From NCBI RefSeq assembly GCF_004801305.1, contig NZ_SSOD01000003.1, positions 62,001 through 126,000 of the forward strand: 64,000 nucleotides of DNA, read 5' to 3'. Both the position numbers and the translations under genes were made by a program. The notes under the pieces were generated by a model that saw only the letters and a list, made by a program, of their open reading frames with translations, did not search any database and had not been told where the DNA came from. This stretch comes from Pseudothauera rhizosphaerae (GTDB lineage Bacteria; Pseudomonadota; Gammaproteobacteria; Burkholderiales; Rhodocyclaceae). Numbering within the stretch: the stretch's first letter is position 1; each line of letters opens with the position of its first letter. Shown piece by piece: positions 8,245 through 17,169 of this stretch.

Positions 8245-10908
8245 TCATTCGAGCACCACGCCCGCCAGCGCGCGCAGGGCCAGCGCCGGCTCGGCGAGGG
8301 CGGTGCTGCCGCCCAGCAGCCGGGCGACGATGCGTTCGGGCGAGAGCACGATGAGGATGCCGTGCCCGTCGTTGGCGGTGTCGGGGCGGACCACGTGCTC
8401 GGCCAGCGCGGCCTCGCTCTGGTAGAGCAGGTTGACCGGGTCGATGCGGCTGTTGGCGACTTCCGGGATCTCGCCCAGGCGGTGCACCAGGATGCCGAAC
8501 GGCTCCTTGCCGCGCCCGCGCACCACGACGATCTGGCGATAGCCGGCGGCATCCACCGGCCGGCGCAGGCGCAGGTGGGCCTTGAGGTCGAGCACCAGCA
8601 GCGGGCGGTCCTGGTACATGAACACGCCCTGCACGTGATCGGGCAGGCCGGGCACCGAGGTGATGCCCGTCGCGTCCACCGCTTCGAGCACGTGGGCGGA
8701 GACGATGCCCAGCCATTCGTCGCCGATGAAGAAGGTGGCGATCTCGGTGCTGCCGCCGGGCGCGCCGGTCTGGCGCAGGCGCGGCAGGCGCACCAGGCCC
8801 GGCTCCCCGGCCGGCACTTCGCCGGCGGCCGGCACCGCGCCCAGCGGCACGAAGACCAGCGCGGCCACGTCGTTGTGGTAGGCGTCGTCGGCGGACTTGA
8901 ACTCGCGGTAGCCGGCCGACATGCGCGCGCCGACCGCGTGGTAGCAGCCGTCCAGCGCATGGATGGTGGCGCTGTCGGTGCCGTTGGCGAGCTGGAACAG
9001 TGCCTCGGGCAGCGGCAGTTCGGTGCCGATGGGGTAGCGCGCGTCAGTGCTGGCGATCACGCGCCGGCCGCGGTCGGCGAATACCGCGAAGCTGCCGGGC
9101 ATGATCTCGCCGCGCGCGTTGCGCGGCAGGGCGTCCTGCAGCATGGCGCGGAACTGGGGCTCGGCGTCGAACACGATGCCGATGCCGCCGCAGGTGCCGC
9201 CGTGCCCCGCGTCGGTGTCGGCGATGGCGGCTGCGTAGATGTAGGTGTGGCGGCCGTGGTACAGCGGCGTGGGCGCGAAGGCCGATACCACGTAGCTCTG
9301 CGTGTCGGCCGGGGCCAGGCAGCGGCGCACCCATTCCTCGCCCACCGCGTGGCCGATGCACTCGCCGTAGTGCGGGTTGGAAACCGCCACCACGGTGCCG
9401 GCGGCGTCGAACACCACCAGGTTGTCGTACACCGTGTACAGGGCGTTGATCGCCTCCAGCACGCGGGTGATGGCGGCGCGGGCCTCGTCCGGGGCCTCGG
9501 CGAGCCGCCCGAGCTGGCGCGCCAGGGAGGCGTTGAGCGCCCACCAGCGACAGTCGTTGGCGCGCTCGTAGAGGTTGCGGTCCATGATGTCGATGGCCAG
9601 CGAGGCGAGGAAGCGGGTGTCGTCGAGGATGGACGACACCACCGTCTCGTTGAGATTGCCGATGGAGCGCTCGAAGACGTCGGTGGTCTTCAGCCCGGTG
9701 TTGCCGATCTCCCACAGCAGCACCTTGGAGAACGAGGTGTTGGCCGGCACCTCGCTGCTGCTCTGGCGCACGTTGCCGTTCCACACGGAGCGGTTCAGCG
9801 CGCGCTGGATCTGTTCGGCCTGGCGCGGGATGTTGCGCAGTTCCTCGGAGAACAGGGTGGGGCTCTTCATCACCGCCGCCATCACGCCGGCGGGCAGCGC
9901 GGCCAGGCGGTCGGCGCCCTGGTGGGCGAAGGCGTGCTCGATGGGCACCATCGCATGGCCCATCCAGCCCGGCCCCATGTAGCCCTGATAGCCCTGGGTG
10001 GGGCGGGTGGTGGCGAGGTATTCGCGCCCGCCGAAAAGCACCACGCCCCAGTCGCCCTCCAGCACCCGTTCCATCGGCGCGCCCACCGGCAGGTGGTAGG
10101 GATCGCTGCTGGCGATCACCCCGCCGTCCGCGTCCAGCAGCGCCAGCACCGTCCGGTCGCGCGGCTTGCCCAGGTTGGCGAAGATGCGCCGGGTCTCGTT
10201 CTCGAACCTGAAGCACAGGCACAGCACCGCCAGGGGCGTGCCGTCCTCCTCGGTCACCCGATAGGCGTAGATCAGGCCGGGACGCGGTTCGGCGAGCAGG
10301 TCGGAGCGGCGGAACACCTCCACGTACGCCTCGGGCGTCTCCAGCGCCTCGCGCACCAGCGGGTCGGCGGACTGGCGCACGGGATTGCTTGCGTCCAGTT
10401 GCGCGAGCACCCGCCCGTCGGTGCCGAGCAGGATGATGTCGTGATAGACCGAGTACTTGCGTACGTACTCGCGGAAGCGCTGCTCGATGCGCTGGCGGTG
10501 GCCGGTACAGCACTGCGTGTCCTCGCCGCGGGCGAGCAGGTCGCGCATGCAGCGCGCGAAGCCGCGGATGTCGTCGTCCTGCGCCAGGAAGCCGATGTCG
10601 GCGGTGCGCTCGAAGAGGTTGCGCACCATGATGTCCACCGCCACCTGGGCCTTGGACTTGAGCGCCTGCACGGCCTTGTTGCGGATCTCGATGCCCAGGC
10701 GGTTGAGCAGATCCGCGGTGAGGGCGGCGAACGCCTGTCGGGTTTCGCTCATGTCGGTGCCGCTGCCCGACAATTGTCCCAACAGCGTCAGGTTGTCCCA
10801 CACTGCCTGCAGGCTTTGCAGCGTCTCGCGGTAGTCCTGCACCGGGTCCATGTGGCGGACCACCGCGCTCAGCGTATCGTCGAAGTCTATGCCCTTGTAA
10901 ATGCTCAC
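8245..10908 (-). CDS. Soluble tandem Cache-like sensor protein with C-terminal CheW domain
   Basis: 887 residues, starting at a GTG with a strong Shine-Dalgarno (GGGAGGAG). There is no signal peptide, membrane helix, HAMP or MCP signalling domain. The protein appears duplicated: RNLFERTADIGFLAQD (about residues 96-111) recurs as RNLYERANDCRWWALN (about 444-459), and each copy is followed by a Cache/PAS-like region (for example DIILLGTDGRVLAQLDAS and NLVVFDAAGTVVAVSNP). Residues about 720-870 are a CheW domain (TEIATFFIGDEWLGI, PDHVQGVFMYQDRPLLVLDL, FGILVHRLGEI). It could present a sensed signal to a CheA kinase without a classical receptor. No other che genes are near. Confidence 0.85.
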   Translation of the reverse strand: MSIYKGIDFDDTLSAVVRHMDPVQDYRETLQSLQAVWDNLTLLGQLSGSGTDMSETRQAFAALTADLLNRLGIEIRNKAVQALKSKAQVAVDIMVRNLFERTADIGFLAQDDDIRGFARCMRDLLARGEDTQCCTGHRQRIEQRFREYVRKYSVYHDIILLGTDGRVLAQLDASNPVRQSADPLVREALETPEAYVEVFRRSDLLAEPRPGLIYAYRVTEEDGTPLAVLCLCFRFENETRRIFANLGKPRDRTVLALLDADGGVIASSDPYHLPVGAPMERVLEGDWGVVLFGGREYLATTRPTQGYQGYMGPGWMGHAMVPIEHAFAHQGADRLAALPAGVMAAVMKSPTLFSEELRNIPRQAEQIQRALNRSVWNGNVRQSSSEVPANTSFSKVLLWEIGNTGLKTTDVFERSIGNLNETVVSSILDDTRFLASLAIDIMDRNLYERANDCRWWALNASLARQLGRLAEAPDEARAAITRVLEAINALYTVYDNLVVFDAAGTVVAVSNPHYGECIGHAVGEEWVRRCLAPADTQSYVVSAFAPTPLYHGRHTYIYAAAIADTDAGHGGTCGGIGIVFDAEPQFRAMLQDALPRNARGEIMPGSFAVFADRGRRVIASTDARYPIGTELPLPEALFQLANGTDSATIHALDGCYHAVGARMSAGYREFKSADDAYHNDVAALVFVPLGAVPAAGEVPAGEPGLVRLPRLRQTGAPGGSTEIATFFIGDEWLGIVSAHVLEAVDATGITSVPGLPDHVQGVFMYQDRPLLVLDLKAHLRLRRPVDAAGYRQIVVVRGRGKEPFGILVHRLGEIPEVANSRIDPVNLLYQSEAALAEHVVRPDTANDGHGILIVLSPERIVARLLGGSTALAEPALALRALAGVVLE

Positions 10909-11114
10909 TTTCGTCTCCTCCCTTGCAATGGGTGGGCCAGACTTCAGGCGTTGCGGTCTGCCGTCGGTTCGGGCCGGCGGGGCGGTCCGGGCCGGAGGTC
11001 CGGGACTGAAATCCGTTCAACGCATGCAAGAAACATTCCCTTTTCGTTCCGGAGGCTTGACGCAAGGGGGCGCACGGGTGGATCGTTGCGGCTCTCGAAC
11101 CAGGGAGCATTGCG

Positions 11115-12326
11115 ATGAGATTGGGAACACCGCTGTCGGCCAGCGCGCTGAAGGTCATGCTGCTGGGCTCGGGCGAACTGGGCAAGGAAGTGATCATCGC
11201 CCTGCAGCGCCTGGGCGTGGAAGTGATCGCGGTGGACCGCTACGCCAATGCGCCCGGCCACCAGGTCGCACACCGCGCCCACGTCATCCCCATGACCGAC
11301 GGCGCGGCCCTGCGCGCGCTGGTGGAGCGCGAGCGCCCGCACCTGATCGTGCCGGAAATCGAGGCCATCGCCACCGATACGCTGGCAGAGATCGAAGCCG
11401 AGGGACTGGCCGAGGTCATCCCCACCGCGCGCGCCGCCCGCCTCACGATGAACCGGGAAGGCATCCGCCGCCTGGCCGCCGAGGAACTCGGCCTGCCCAC
11501 CTCGCCCTACCGCTTCGCCGATTCGCTGGCCGAACTGCAGGCCGCCATCGACGGCGCCATCGGCTATCCCTGCGTGGTCAAGCCGGTCATGTCCTCCTCC
11601 GGCAAGGGCCAATCCACCGTGCGCGGGCCGGAGGACGTGGCCCGCGCCTGGGAATACGCCGCCGCCGGCGGGCGGGTGAACCAGGGCCGGGTCATCGTCG
11701 AAGGCTTCATCGACTTCGACTACGAGATCACCCAGCTCACCGTGCGCGCCCGCGACGGGGCCGGCACGGTGCAGACGTATTTCTGCGAGCCCATCGGCCA
11801 CGTCCAGGTCGGCGGCGACTACGTGGAATCCTGGCAGCCCCAGCCCATGAGCCCCGCCGCGCTGGCGAAATCGAGGGAAATCGCCGCCGCCGTCACCGGC
11901 AGCCTGGGCGGGCGCGGCATCTTCGGCGTGGAACTGTTCGTGAAGGGCGACCAGGTGTGGTTCTCCGAAGTCAGCCCGCGCCCCCACGACACCGGCCTGG
12001 TCACCCTGTGCTCCCAGCGCTTCTCCGAATTCGAACTGCACGCCCGCGCCATCCTCGGCCTGCCGGTGGATGTCGCCCTGCGCGAGCCCGGCGCCTCCGC
12101 GGTGATCTACGGCGGCCTGGACGCCCCCGGCATCGCCTTCGAGGGCGTGGCCGAGGCGCTGGCCGTGCCGCGCACCGATCTACGCCTGTTCGGCAAGCCG
12201 GAATCCTTCGCCAAACGGCGCATGGGCGTGGCGGTGGCGAATGGTGCGACGGTGGAGGAGGCGCGGCAGCGCGCGAAGCTGGCGGCGGGCAAGGTGAGGC
12301 CGGTGCAGGGCGGAGGGCGCGGCTGA
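11115..12326 (+). CDS. purT: Formate-dependent phosphoribosylglycinamide formyltransferase PurT
   Basis: The 403-residue protein has the usual PurT length and layout: an N-terminal Rossmann-like domain ([20 protein letters not shown]), an ATP-grasp core ([44 protein letters not shown]) and a C-terminal lid domain. It makes formyl-GAR from GAR, formate and ATP, the folate-independent third step of purine synthesis. The ATG at 11115 follows a Shine-Dalgarno (cagggag). It is a single gene. The 206 bases upstream contain no recognisable purine riboswitch. Confidence 0.95.
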   Translation: MRLGTPLSASALKVMLLGSGELGKEVIIALQRLGVEVIAVDRYANAPGHQVAHRAHVIPMTDGAALRALVERERPHLIVPEIEAIATDTLAEIEAEGLAEVIPTARAARLTMNREGIRRLAAEELGLPTSPYRFADSLAELQAAIDGAIGYPCVVKPVMSSSGKGQSTVRGPEDVARAWEYAAAGGRVNQGRVIVEGFIDFDYEITQLTVRARDGAGTVQTYFCEPIGHVQVGGDYVESWQPQPMSPAALAKSREIAAAVTGSLGGRGIFGVELFVKGDQVWFSEVSPRPHDTGLVTLCSQRFSEFELHARAILGLPVDVALREPGASAVIYGGLDAPGIAFEGVAEALAVPRTDLRLFGKPESFAKRRMGVAVANGATVEEARQRAKLAAGKVRPVQGGGRG

Positions 12327-12428
12327 TCGTATGATCCGTTCTCTACCAGCCCGACTCACGCAGCCGTCGGATTCCGCAGGGCCGGTGTGCCGGCCGCCCG
12401 CTGTTGAAGGCCACCCTGGAAGGAAACA

Positions 12429-13610
12429 ATGTACTTCGACGATCCCACCCTGATGTTCGCCGTCACCGTGGTCGGCGCGGCCAACGCGGTCGTGCTGGTC
12501 TGGGGCGCGCTGCTCGGGGCCTGTCGCCAGCCCTTGCTGTATTGGGCGGCGGCCAACGGGCTGGCGGCGCTGGCTGCGTCCATGGTGCTGATCCTGGCGG
12601 AATCCGGGTCGCCCTGGCTCGGGCCGCTCTTCAACAGTTTCTTTCTGCTCGGGCATGCCTGTTGGCTGGTCGGTACGCTGCACTTCTTCGGCCGTCGGGT
12701 GGCGGCCGGTCCGTTGGCGGCGCTGCTGATCCTGAGCATCGTGGCCACGGTCTGGCTCGGTGTCGTGAGCCCGGACCGCGCACTGCGCATCTTCCTGGCC
12801 GCCAGTACCGCCGCGATCCTGCGCCTGTTCAGTGCCATCGTCCTGCTGCGTTTCAGCGGTACTTTCGGCCGGCGGGCGGTGGCGCTGGCGGTGGCGCTGG
12901 TCATGCTGATCGACGCCGGGGTGCTCGCCCTGCATGCACACATCGGCCTTGCCGGCGTAGTGCCGTTGATCACGGGCAGCGAGCAGAACGATCCCTTCAT
13001 CCTGACCTGGATCACCATGCTGCTCTCCACGGCGGTGGCGACGCCCTTGCTGATGCTGCTGGCCCTTTCCCGGCTGCTGGACGATCTGAAGCGCTCGGCC
13101 CACTACGACAGCCTGACCGGGCTGCCCAACAGGCGCGGCTTCTTCGAGCGCATCGGCCCGCTGCTGGAGCAGGGCCGGCGCCAGGGGCAGACCGGTTCGG
13201 TGCTGGTGGTGGACATCGATCGTTTCAAGCATCTCAACGACCGCTTCGGCCACGCCATGGGCGACGAAGTGCTGTGTGTGATGGGCGCCGTGCTGAATGA
13301 CGTGCTGCGCGGCGTCGACACGGCGGTGCGCTGGGGCGGAGAGGAGTTCTGCGCGCTGCTGCCGGACACCGGCGGCAGCGGCGCATATGCCGGCGCCGAG
13401 CGCATCCGCGCCGAATTCAGCCGCCGCTGCCGTGCGATTCCGGCATTGGCCGAGGTGCCGATGAGCGTCAGCATCGGCGTTGCATCCGGCCGCTGGAACG
13501 AGGTGGATTTCGACACCCTGCAGCACCGCGCCGACGCCGCGCTCTACGCCGCCAAGCACGGCGGCCGGGACCGCACGGTACTCGCCGGGGCGGAAACTGT
13601 CGCCTGTTAA
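12429..13610 (+). CDS. Membrane-bound diguanylate cyclase (GGDEF)
   Basis: The 393-residue protein has an N-terminal half of six to seven hydrophobic helices and a C-terminal GGDEF domain. The active site reads GGEEF (AVRWGGEEFCALLP), and the inhibitory site RGVD lies five residues before it, so both catalysis and c-di-GMP product inhibition are expected. DSLTGLPNRRGF and VDIDRFKHLNDRFGH are further family motifs. The start has a good Shine-Dalgarno (aaggaaac). The ligand of the membrane domain is unknown. It converges on sfsA. Confidence 0.92.
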   Translation: MYFDDPTLMFAVTVVGAANAVVLVWGALLGACRQPLLYWAAANGLAALAASMVLILAESGSPWLGPLFNSFFLLGHACWLVGTLHFFGRRVAAGPLAALLILSIVATVWLGVVSPDRALRIFLAASTAAILRLFSAIVLLRFSGTFGRRAVALAVALVMLIDAGVLALHAHIGLAGVVPLITGSEQNDPFILTWITMLLSTAVATPLLMLLALSRLLDDLKRSAHYDSLTGLPNRRGFFERIGPLLEQGRRQGQTGSVLVVDIDRFKHLNDRFGHAMGDEVLCVMGAVLNDVLRGVDTAVRWGGEEFCALLPDTGGSGAYAGAERIRAEFSRRCRAIPALAEVPMSVSIGVASGRWNEVDFDTLQHRADAALYAAKHGGRDRTVLAGAETVAC

Positions 13611-13649
13611 CCGGCAATCAAACCGGAGACAGCGTTCGCCCTGAACCTT

Positions 13650-14354
13650 TCACGGCACGTGCACCGGCAGCATCCGGCTCAGTTCGATGCCGGCCGGCGA
13701 TACCGTCGCCCCCAGGGCCAGCACTTCCACGCCCGCCGCCATCGCTTCCCGCAGCGCGCGTCCGTAGGCCGGGTCGATGTGATCGGCGGGCCGCACCTCC
13801 CGCACGTCCTCCCGCTGCACGCAGAACGCCAGCACCGCCCGGTGGCCCGCGGCCACCATGCCCGCCAGTTCCCGTAAATGCTTGGCGCCCCGCAGCGTCA
13901 CCGCGTCCGGAAAGTGGCCGATGCCGTCCTGCACCGCGGCGGTAACGTTCTTCACCTCCACGTAGCAGGGCGGCCGCCCGTCCGCCTCCAGCAGCAGATC
14001 CACCCGGCTGTTCGCCCCGTACTTCACCTCGCCCCGGATGCGCGGATAACCCCCCAACGCAGCCACCCGCCCCGATTCGATCGCCTCCCGCACCAGGGCA
14101 TTGCTGCGCCCCGTATGCACGCCCACCAGCACGCCGGGTTCGGCTTCCGCCAGTTCCCAGGTCCACGCCAGCTTGCGCGCCGGATTCGCCGCAGGCGACA
14201 GCCACACCTTCATGCCGGGCTCGGCGCAGCCCATCATGGAGCCGGTGTTCGGGCAATGGGCCGTGAGGATGCCGCCGGAGGTCTCCACGTCGGCGAGGAA
14301 GCGGTTGTAGCGGCGGATCAGATGGCCGGGCTGGAGGGGGGTGGGGAAGTGCAT
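13650..14354 (-). CDS. sfsA: SfsA family protein (sugar fermentation stimulation protein)
   Basis: The 234-residue protein has the length and conserved motifs of SfsA: CPNTGSMMGCAEPG, ARKLAWTWELAE, GEVKYGANSRVDLLLE, CYVEVKNVTA, and DAVTLRGAKHLRELA. SfsA proteins are described as DNA-binding and carry a nuclease-like fold with the catalytic-type Glu/Lys of EVKNVT. It is a single gene on the minus strand, convergent with the diguanylate cyclase gene. Its cellular role is poorly defined in the family. Confidence 0.93.
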   Translation of the reverse strand: MHFPTPLQPGHLIRRYNRFLADVETSGGILTAHCPNTGSMMGCAEPGMKVWLSPAANPARKLAWTWELAEAEPGVLVGVHTGRSNALVREAIESGRVAALGGYPRIRGEVKYGANSRVDLLLEADGRPPCYVEVKNVTAAVQDGIGHFPDAVTLRGAKHLRELAGMVAAGHRAVLAFCVQREDVREVRPADHIDPAYGRALREAMAAGVEVLALGATVSPAGIELSRMLPVHVP

Positions 14355-14539
14355 GGCGGGTCGGGTCGATGGACGCGGGGCGTAGCTTGTCAGGATCGGC
14401 GCCGGTTATCCAGTGAGGACGTCCGCCTGCCTTGGTCCCCACGCATTCCGCGGAGGCGATGGTACGGCTCCGGCAGGAAGGGGGCAGGTCCGGCCTCTGT
14501 TATTCCGCCTATGCGCATCGCCCCCGATTCGTGGTGTGC

Positions 14540-15376
14540 TCAGTCATGGGCCGCCATGGGCAACCGGCTTTTCCACTCCCGAGGCGACTGCCCGGATTGC
14601 GCCTTGAACGCGCGCGAGAGTGCGGCTTCGCTGCCGTAGCCGACTTCCATTGCGATCACTTTCAAAGGACGTCCGCGCCGCAGGGCTTCCTGTGCCAGCC
14701 GCATGCGCCAGCCTTGCAGATACTGTCCCGGCGTGATGCCGACTTTCTGGCGGAAAGTCGTGGCGAATACGCTGCGCGACATGCCGGCCGCGCTGGCAAG
14801 TTCCTCGAGCGTCCATTCCCGTGCCGGCGCCTCGTGCATCGCCACCAGCGCATTGCGCAGACGTGGATGCGACAAGCCCGACAGCATCCCGCCTTTCACT
14901 TCGCCGCTTTCCATCAACTGGCGCAAGACCTGGATCATCACCACTTCGAACAAGCGCTCGACCAGCGCCACGCGCCCGCATCGCCGTTCGAATGCTTCCT
15001 CGAACAGCAGCGACAGTACCGGCCCGGCACCCGGTATCCCGTCCAGCGGCAGGCAGACGACATCCGGCAACGCCGATGCGATCGGATTGCCTGCGCCGCC
15101 CTCGAACGACAGGTTCGCGCAAACCATGTCCGCACCGCGCTCGGGGTCGGTGACAAAGGTGTGCGTCAGCGGCCGCGGGAACAGCAGCAAGCTGGGTCGT
15201 TCGACGTGCAGTGATTCCTTGCCGTATCGCACCTCGACTGCGCCGCTGCGCACCAAGTGCAACTGTCCGTGCGCACGGTCGCTTTCCAGGGCGTTGATGC
15301 CGCACAGCGCCCCGGCATTGAACATTTGTGCGCTCACCGGGAAGTGCAGCATCAGCGCAGCGAGTCGATCGGTCAT
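14540..15376 (-). CDS. AraC-family transcriptional regulator with cupin-type N-domain
   Basis: The N-terminal region is a cupin-like sensing domain (GQLHLVRSGAVEVRYGKESL, PRPLTHTF). The C-terminus has two AraC helix-turn-helix motifs (TLEELASAAGMSRSVFATTF and LKVIAMEVGYGSEAALSRAF, ending SPREWKSRL). The ATG at 15376 has a Shine-Dalgarno (TGGAG) about eight bases upstream and is preferred over a TTG at 15394. The gene is divergent from ohr and the hydrolase gene and probably controls them. A perfect inverted repeat lies in the shared intergenic region. Confidence 0.9.
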   Translation of the reverse strand: MTDRLAALMLHFPVSAQMFNAGALCGINALESDRAHGQLHLVRSGAVEVRYGKESLHVERPSLLLFPRPLTHTFVTDPERGADMVCANLSFEGGAGNPIASALPDVVCLPLDGIPGAGPVLSLLFEEAFERRCGRVALVERLFEVVMIQVLRQLMESGEVKGGMLSGLSHPRLRNALVAMHEAPAREWTLEELASAAGMSRSVFATTFRQKVGITPGQYLQGWRMRLAQEALRRGRPLKVIAMEVGYGSEAALSRAFKAQSGQSPREWKSRLPMAAHD

Positions 15377-15384
15377 GGCAATAC

Positions 15385-15404
15385 TCCAGATCAAATTTTC
15401 TGGA
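15385..15404. promoter_or_regulatory. Inverted repeat between the AraC regulator and ohr
   Basis: TCCAGA-N8-TCTGGA, two perfect six-base arms, lies nine bases upstream of the regulator start. It could be an operator of the divergent regulator. AraC proteins more often use direct repeats, so this is tentative. Confidence 0.35.
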
Positions 15405-15496
15405 TTTTATATCACCAATAGTTCCTGTTGGGCGAGCAGAATTCGTCTCACCGAGCAACCCCCGCCCGGCAATCCACCAACACAGGAACCACCATC

Positions 15497-15925
15497 ATGT
15501 CCATCGAAAAGATCCTTTACACCGCCGTAGCCTCCGCCACAGGCGGCCGGGAAGGCCGCGCCACCTCCTCCGACAACGTACTCGATGTGCAGTTGTCCAC
15601 GCCTCGCGAGTTGGGTGGCGCTGGCGGCCCCGGCACCAACCCGGAGCAATTGTTCGCCGCTGGATATTCGGCCTGCTTTCTTGGCGCGCTGAAGTTTGTC
15701 GCCGGCAAATCGAAGGTTGCACTGCCTGCGGACACCACCGTTACCGGCAAGGTCGGCATCGGCCAGATCCCTACCGGCTTCGGCATCGAGGCCGAACTGA
15801 CCATCGCCGCCACCGGCATTGCCCGTGGCGTGTTGCAGGCGCTGGTCGACCAGGCCCATGTGGTCTGCCCTTATTCGAACGCCACGCGTGGAAACATCGA
15901 CGTGACGCTCGTCATCGCCGACTGA
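15497..15925 (+). CDS. ohr: Ohr, organic hydroperoxide resistance protein (OsmC/Ohr family)
   Basis: The 142-residue protein has the two redox Cys of the Ohr/OsmC fold in [13 protein letters not shown] and [14 protein letters not shown], which reduce organic peroxides with lipoyl partners in the family. The start ATG at 15497 has a Shine-Dalgarno (aggaac); an upstream in-frame extension is unlike the family and is rejected. It precedes the secreted hydrolase gene by 39 bases, and both are divergent from an AraC regulator. A MarR-type OhrR, the usual regulator, is not present here. Confidence 0.92.
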   Translation: MSIEKILYTAVASATGGREGRATSSDNVLDVQLSTPRELGGAGGPGTNPEQLFAAGYSACFLGALKFVAGKSKVALPADTTVTGKVGIGQIPTGFGIEAELTIAATGIARGVLQALVDQAHVVCPYSNATRGNIDVTLVIAD

Positions 15926-15964
15926 TCTGAGTCACCCCTCGCATACGAACAGGAAACCAGCACC

Positions 15965-16906
15965 ATGAACGTCATCACCCGCATCGTTGCCACGCCGCTG
16001 CTGGCTATCGCGCTGCAGTCCGGCTTTGCCGCGCACGCCGCAAAGCCGGTGTCCGATACCGCCATTGCCCACACCGCAAGCACCGTCACCACAGCCGACG
16101 GCGTGCAGCTCTATTACAAGGACTGGGGCCCGAAGGACGGCCCGGTCGTCACCTTCAGCCATGGCTGGCCGCTGAATTCGGACAGTTGGGAATCCCAGAT
16201 GATCTTTCTGGCCGGCAAGGGCTATCGCGTGGTCGCTCACGATCGCCGCGGCCATGGCCGCTCCAGCCAGCCGTGGGACGGCAATGACATGGATCACTAC
16301 GCCGACGATCTGGCCGCAGTGATCGAGACGCTCGACCTGAAGGACGTCACCCTGGTCGGCTTCTCCACCGGGGGCGGTGAAGTGGCGCGCTACATCGGAC
16401 GCCATGGTACCGAACGGGTCAAGAAAGCCGTGCTGGTCAGCGCCGTGCCGCCGCTGATGCTGCAGACCGCCGACAATCCGGGCGGCCTGCTGCTCGAAGT
16501 GTTCGACGGCATCCGCAAGGCCTCGCTGGAGAACCGCGCACAGTTGTACCTTGATCTTGCATCCGGCCCGTTCTACGGTTTCAACCGGACGGGCGCCAAG
16601 GTTTCGCAAGGTCTCATCGACAGTTGGCGGTCACAGGGTATGCAGGCCGGGCACAAGAACACCTACGATTCCATCGCAGCGTTCTCGGCCACCGATTTCC
16701 GCGAAGATCTGAAGAAATTCGACGTGCCTACGCTGGTGATCCACGGAGACGACGACCAGATCGTGCCGATTGACATCTCCGGCAAGGCCTCCGCCGCGCA
16801 GATCAAAGGGGCTAAGCTGATCATCTACCCCGGCGCGCCGCATGGTCTGACCGACACGCACAAGGATCGCTTCAACCAGGATCTGCTGGAGTTCCTGAAG
16901 GACTGA
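15965..16906 (+). CDS. Secreted alpha/beta hydrolase, cofactor-free haloperoxidase-like
   Basis: The 313-residue protein begins with a Sec-type signal peptide (about residues 1-25, ending AAHAA), so it is probably periplasmic. The mature domain has the perhydrolase/non-heme chloroperoxidase arrangement: [26 protein letters not shown], nucleophile elbow [13 protein letters not shown], and the acid and His of the triad in [12 protein letters not shown] and PGAPHGLTD. Non-secreted relatives are common; the signal peptide is less usual. The genes are ordered ohr then hydrolase, suggesting a shared response, perhaps to peroxides or peracids (inferred). Confidence 0.88.
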   Translation: MNVITRIVATPLLAIALQSGFAAHAAKPVSDTAIAHTASTVTTADGVQLYYKDWGPKDGPVVTFSHGWPLNSDSWESQMIFLAGKGYRVVAHDRRGHGRSSQPWDGNDMDHYADDLAAVIETLDLKDVTLVGFSTGGGEVARYIGRHGTERVKKAVLVSAVPPLMLQTADNPGGLLLEVFDGIRKASLENRAQLYLDLASGPFYGFNRTGAKVSQGLIDSWRSQGMQAGHKNTYDSIAAFSATDFREDLKKFDVPTLVIHGDDDQIVPIDISGKASAAQIKGAKLIIYPGAPHGLTDTHKDRFNQDLLEFLKD

Positions 16907-16926
16907 GTGAGCAACTGCGCTGTGCC

Positions 16927-16950
16927 GGCCGCAGGTTGTTCCCTGCGGCC
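16927..16950 (+). terminator. Hairpin after the hydrolase gene
   Basis: GGCCGCAGG and CCTGCGGCC form a perfect nine-pair stem with a six-base loop, 20 bases after the hydrolase stop codon. There is no T run, so it may be a weak or factor-assisted terminator. Confidence 0.4.
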
Positions 16951-17059
16951 GCTGTCAGCTCGGAGGGGCGGTTCCTGGCTTCGCAGGGGCATGGCCGGTT
17001 CAGCGCCCGATAGCAGAGCCCGGCAGTCGTCCCGTGTGGGCCGGCTCGTCTGCCTGCCC

Positions 17060-17075
17060 CCTACGCAACCTTGCG
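17060..17075. promoter_or_regulatory. Perfect palindrome upstream of urtA
   Basis: TACGCAA-CC-TTGCGTA, two perfect seven-base arms, about 95 bases before the urtA start. It is the only strong symmetric site in the 263-base region. It does not match NtrC (TGCACY-N5-GGTGCA). It could be an operator for the urea transporter operon; the binding protein is unknown. Confidence 0.4.
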
Positions 17076-17169
17076 TATTTCATGCATCCCCCCGTCTCCC
17101 TAATCTTTGATCGTGCAACGCAGCAAGGCCGGGTGTCCGGCATTTCCGATCACTTCAAGGGAGACTTCC

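Noticed and set aside
16976-16991. Sigma-54-like TGGCTTCGCAGGGGCA upstream of urtA
   Set aside because: GG-N10-GC is met, but the TTGC element and most of TGGCAC are not.
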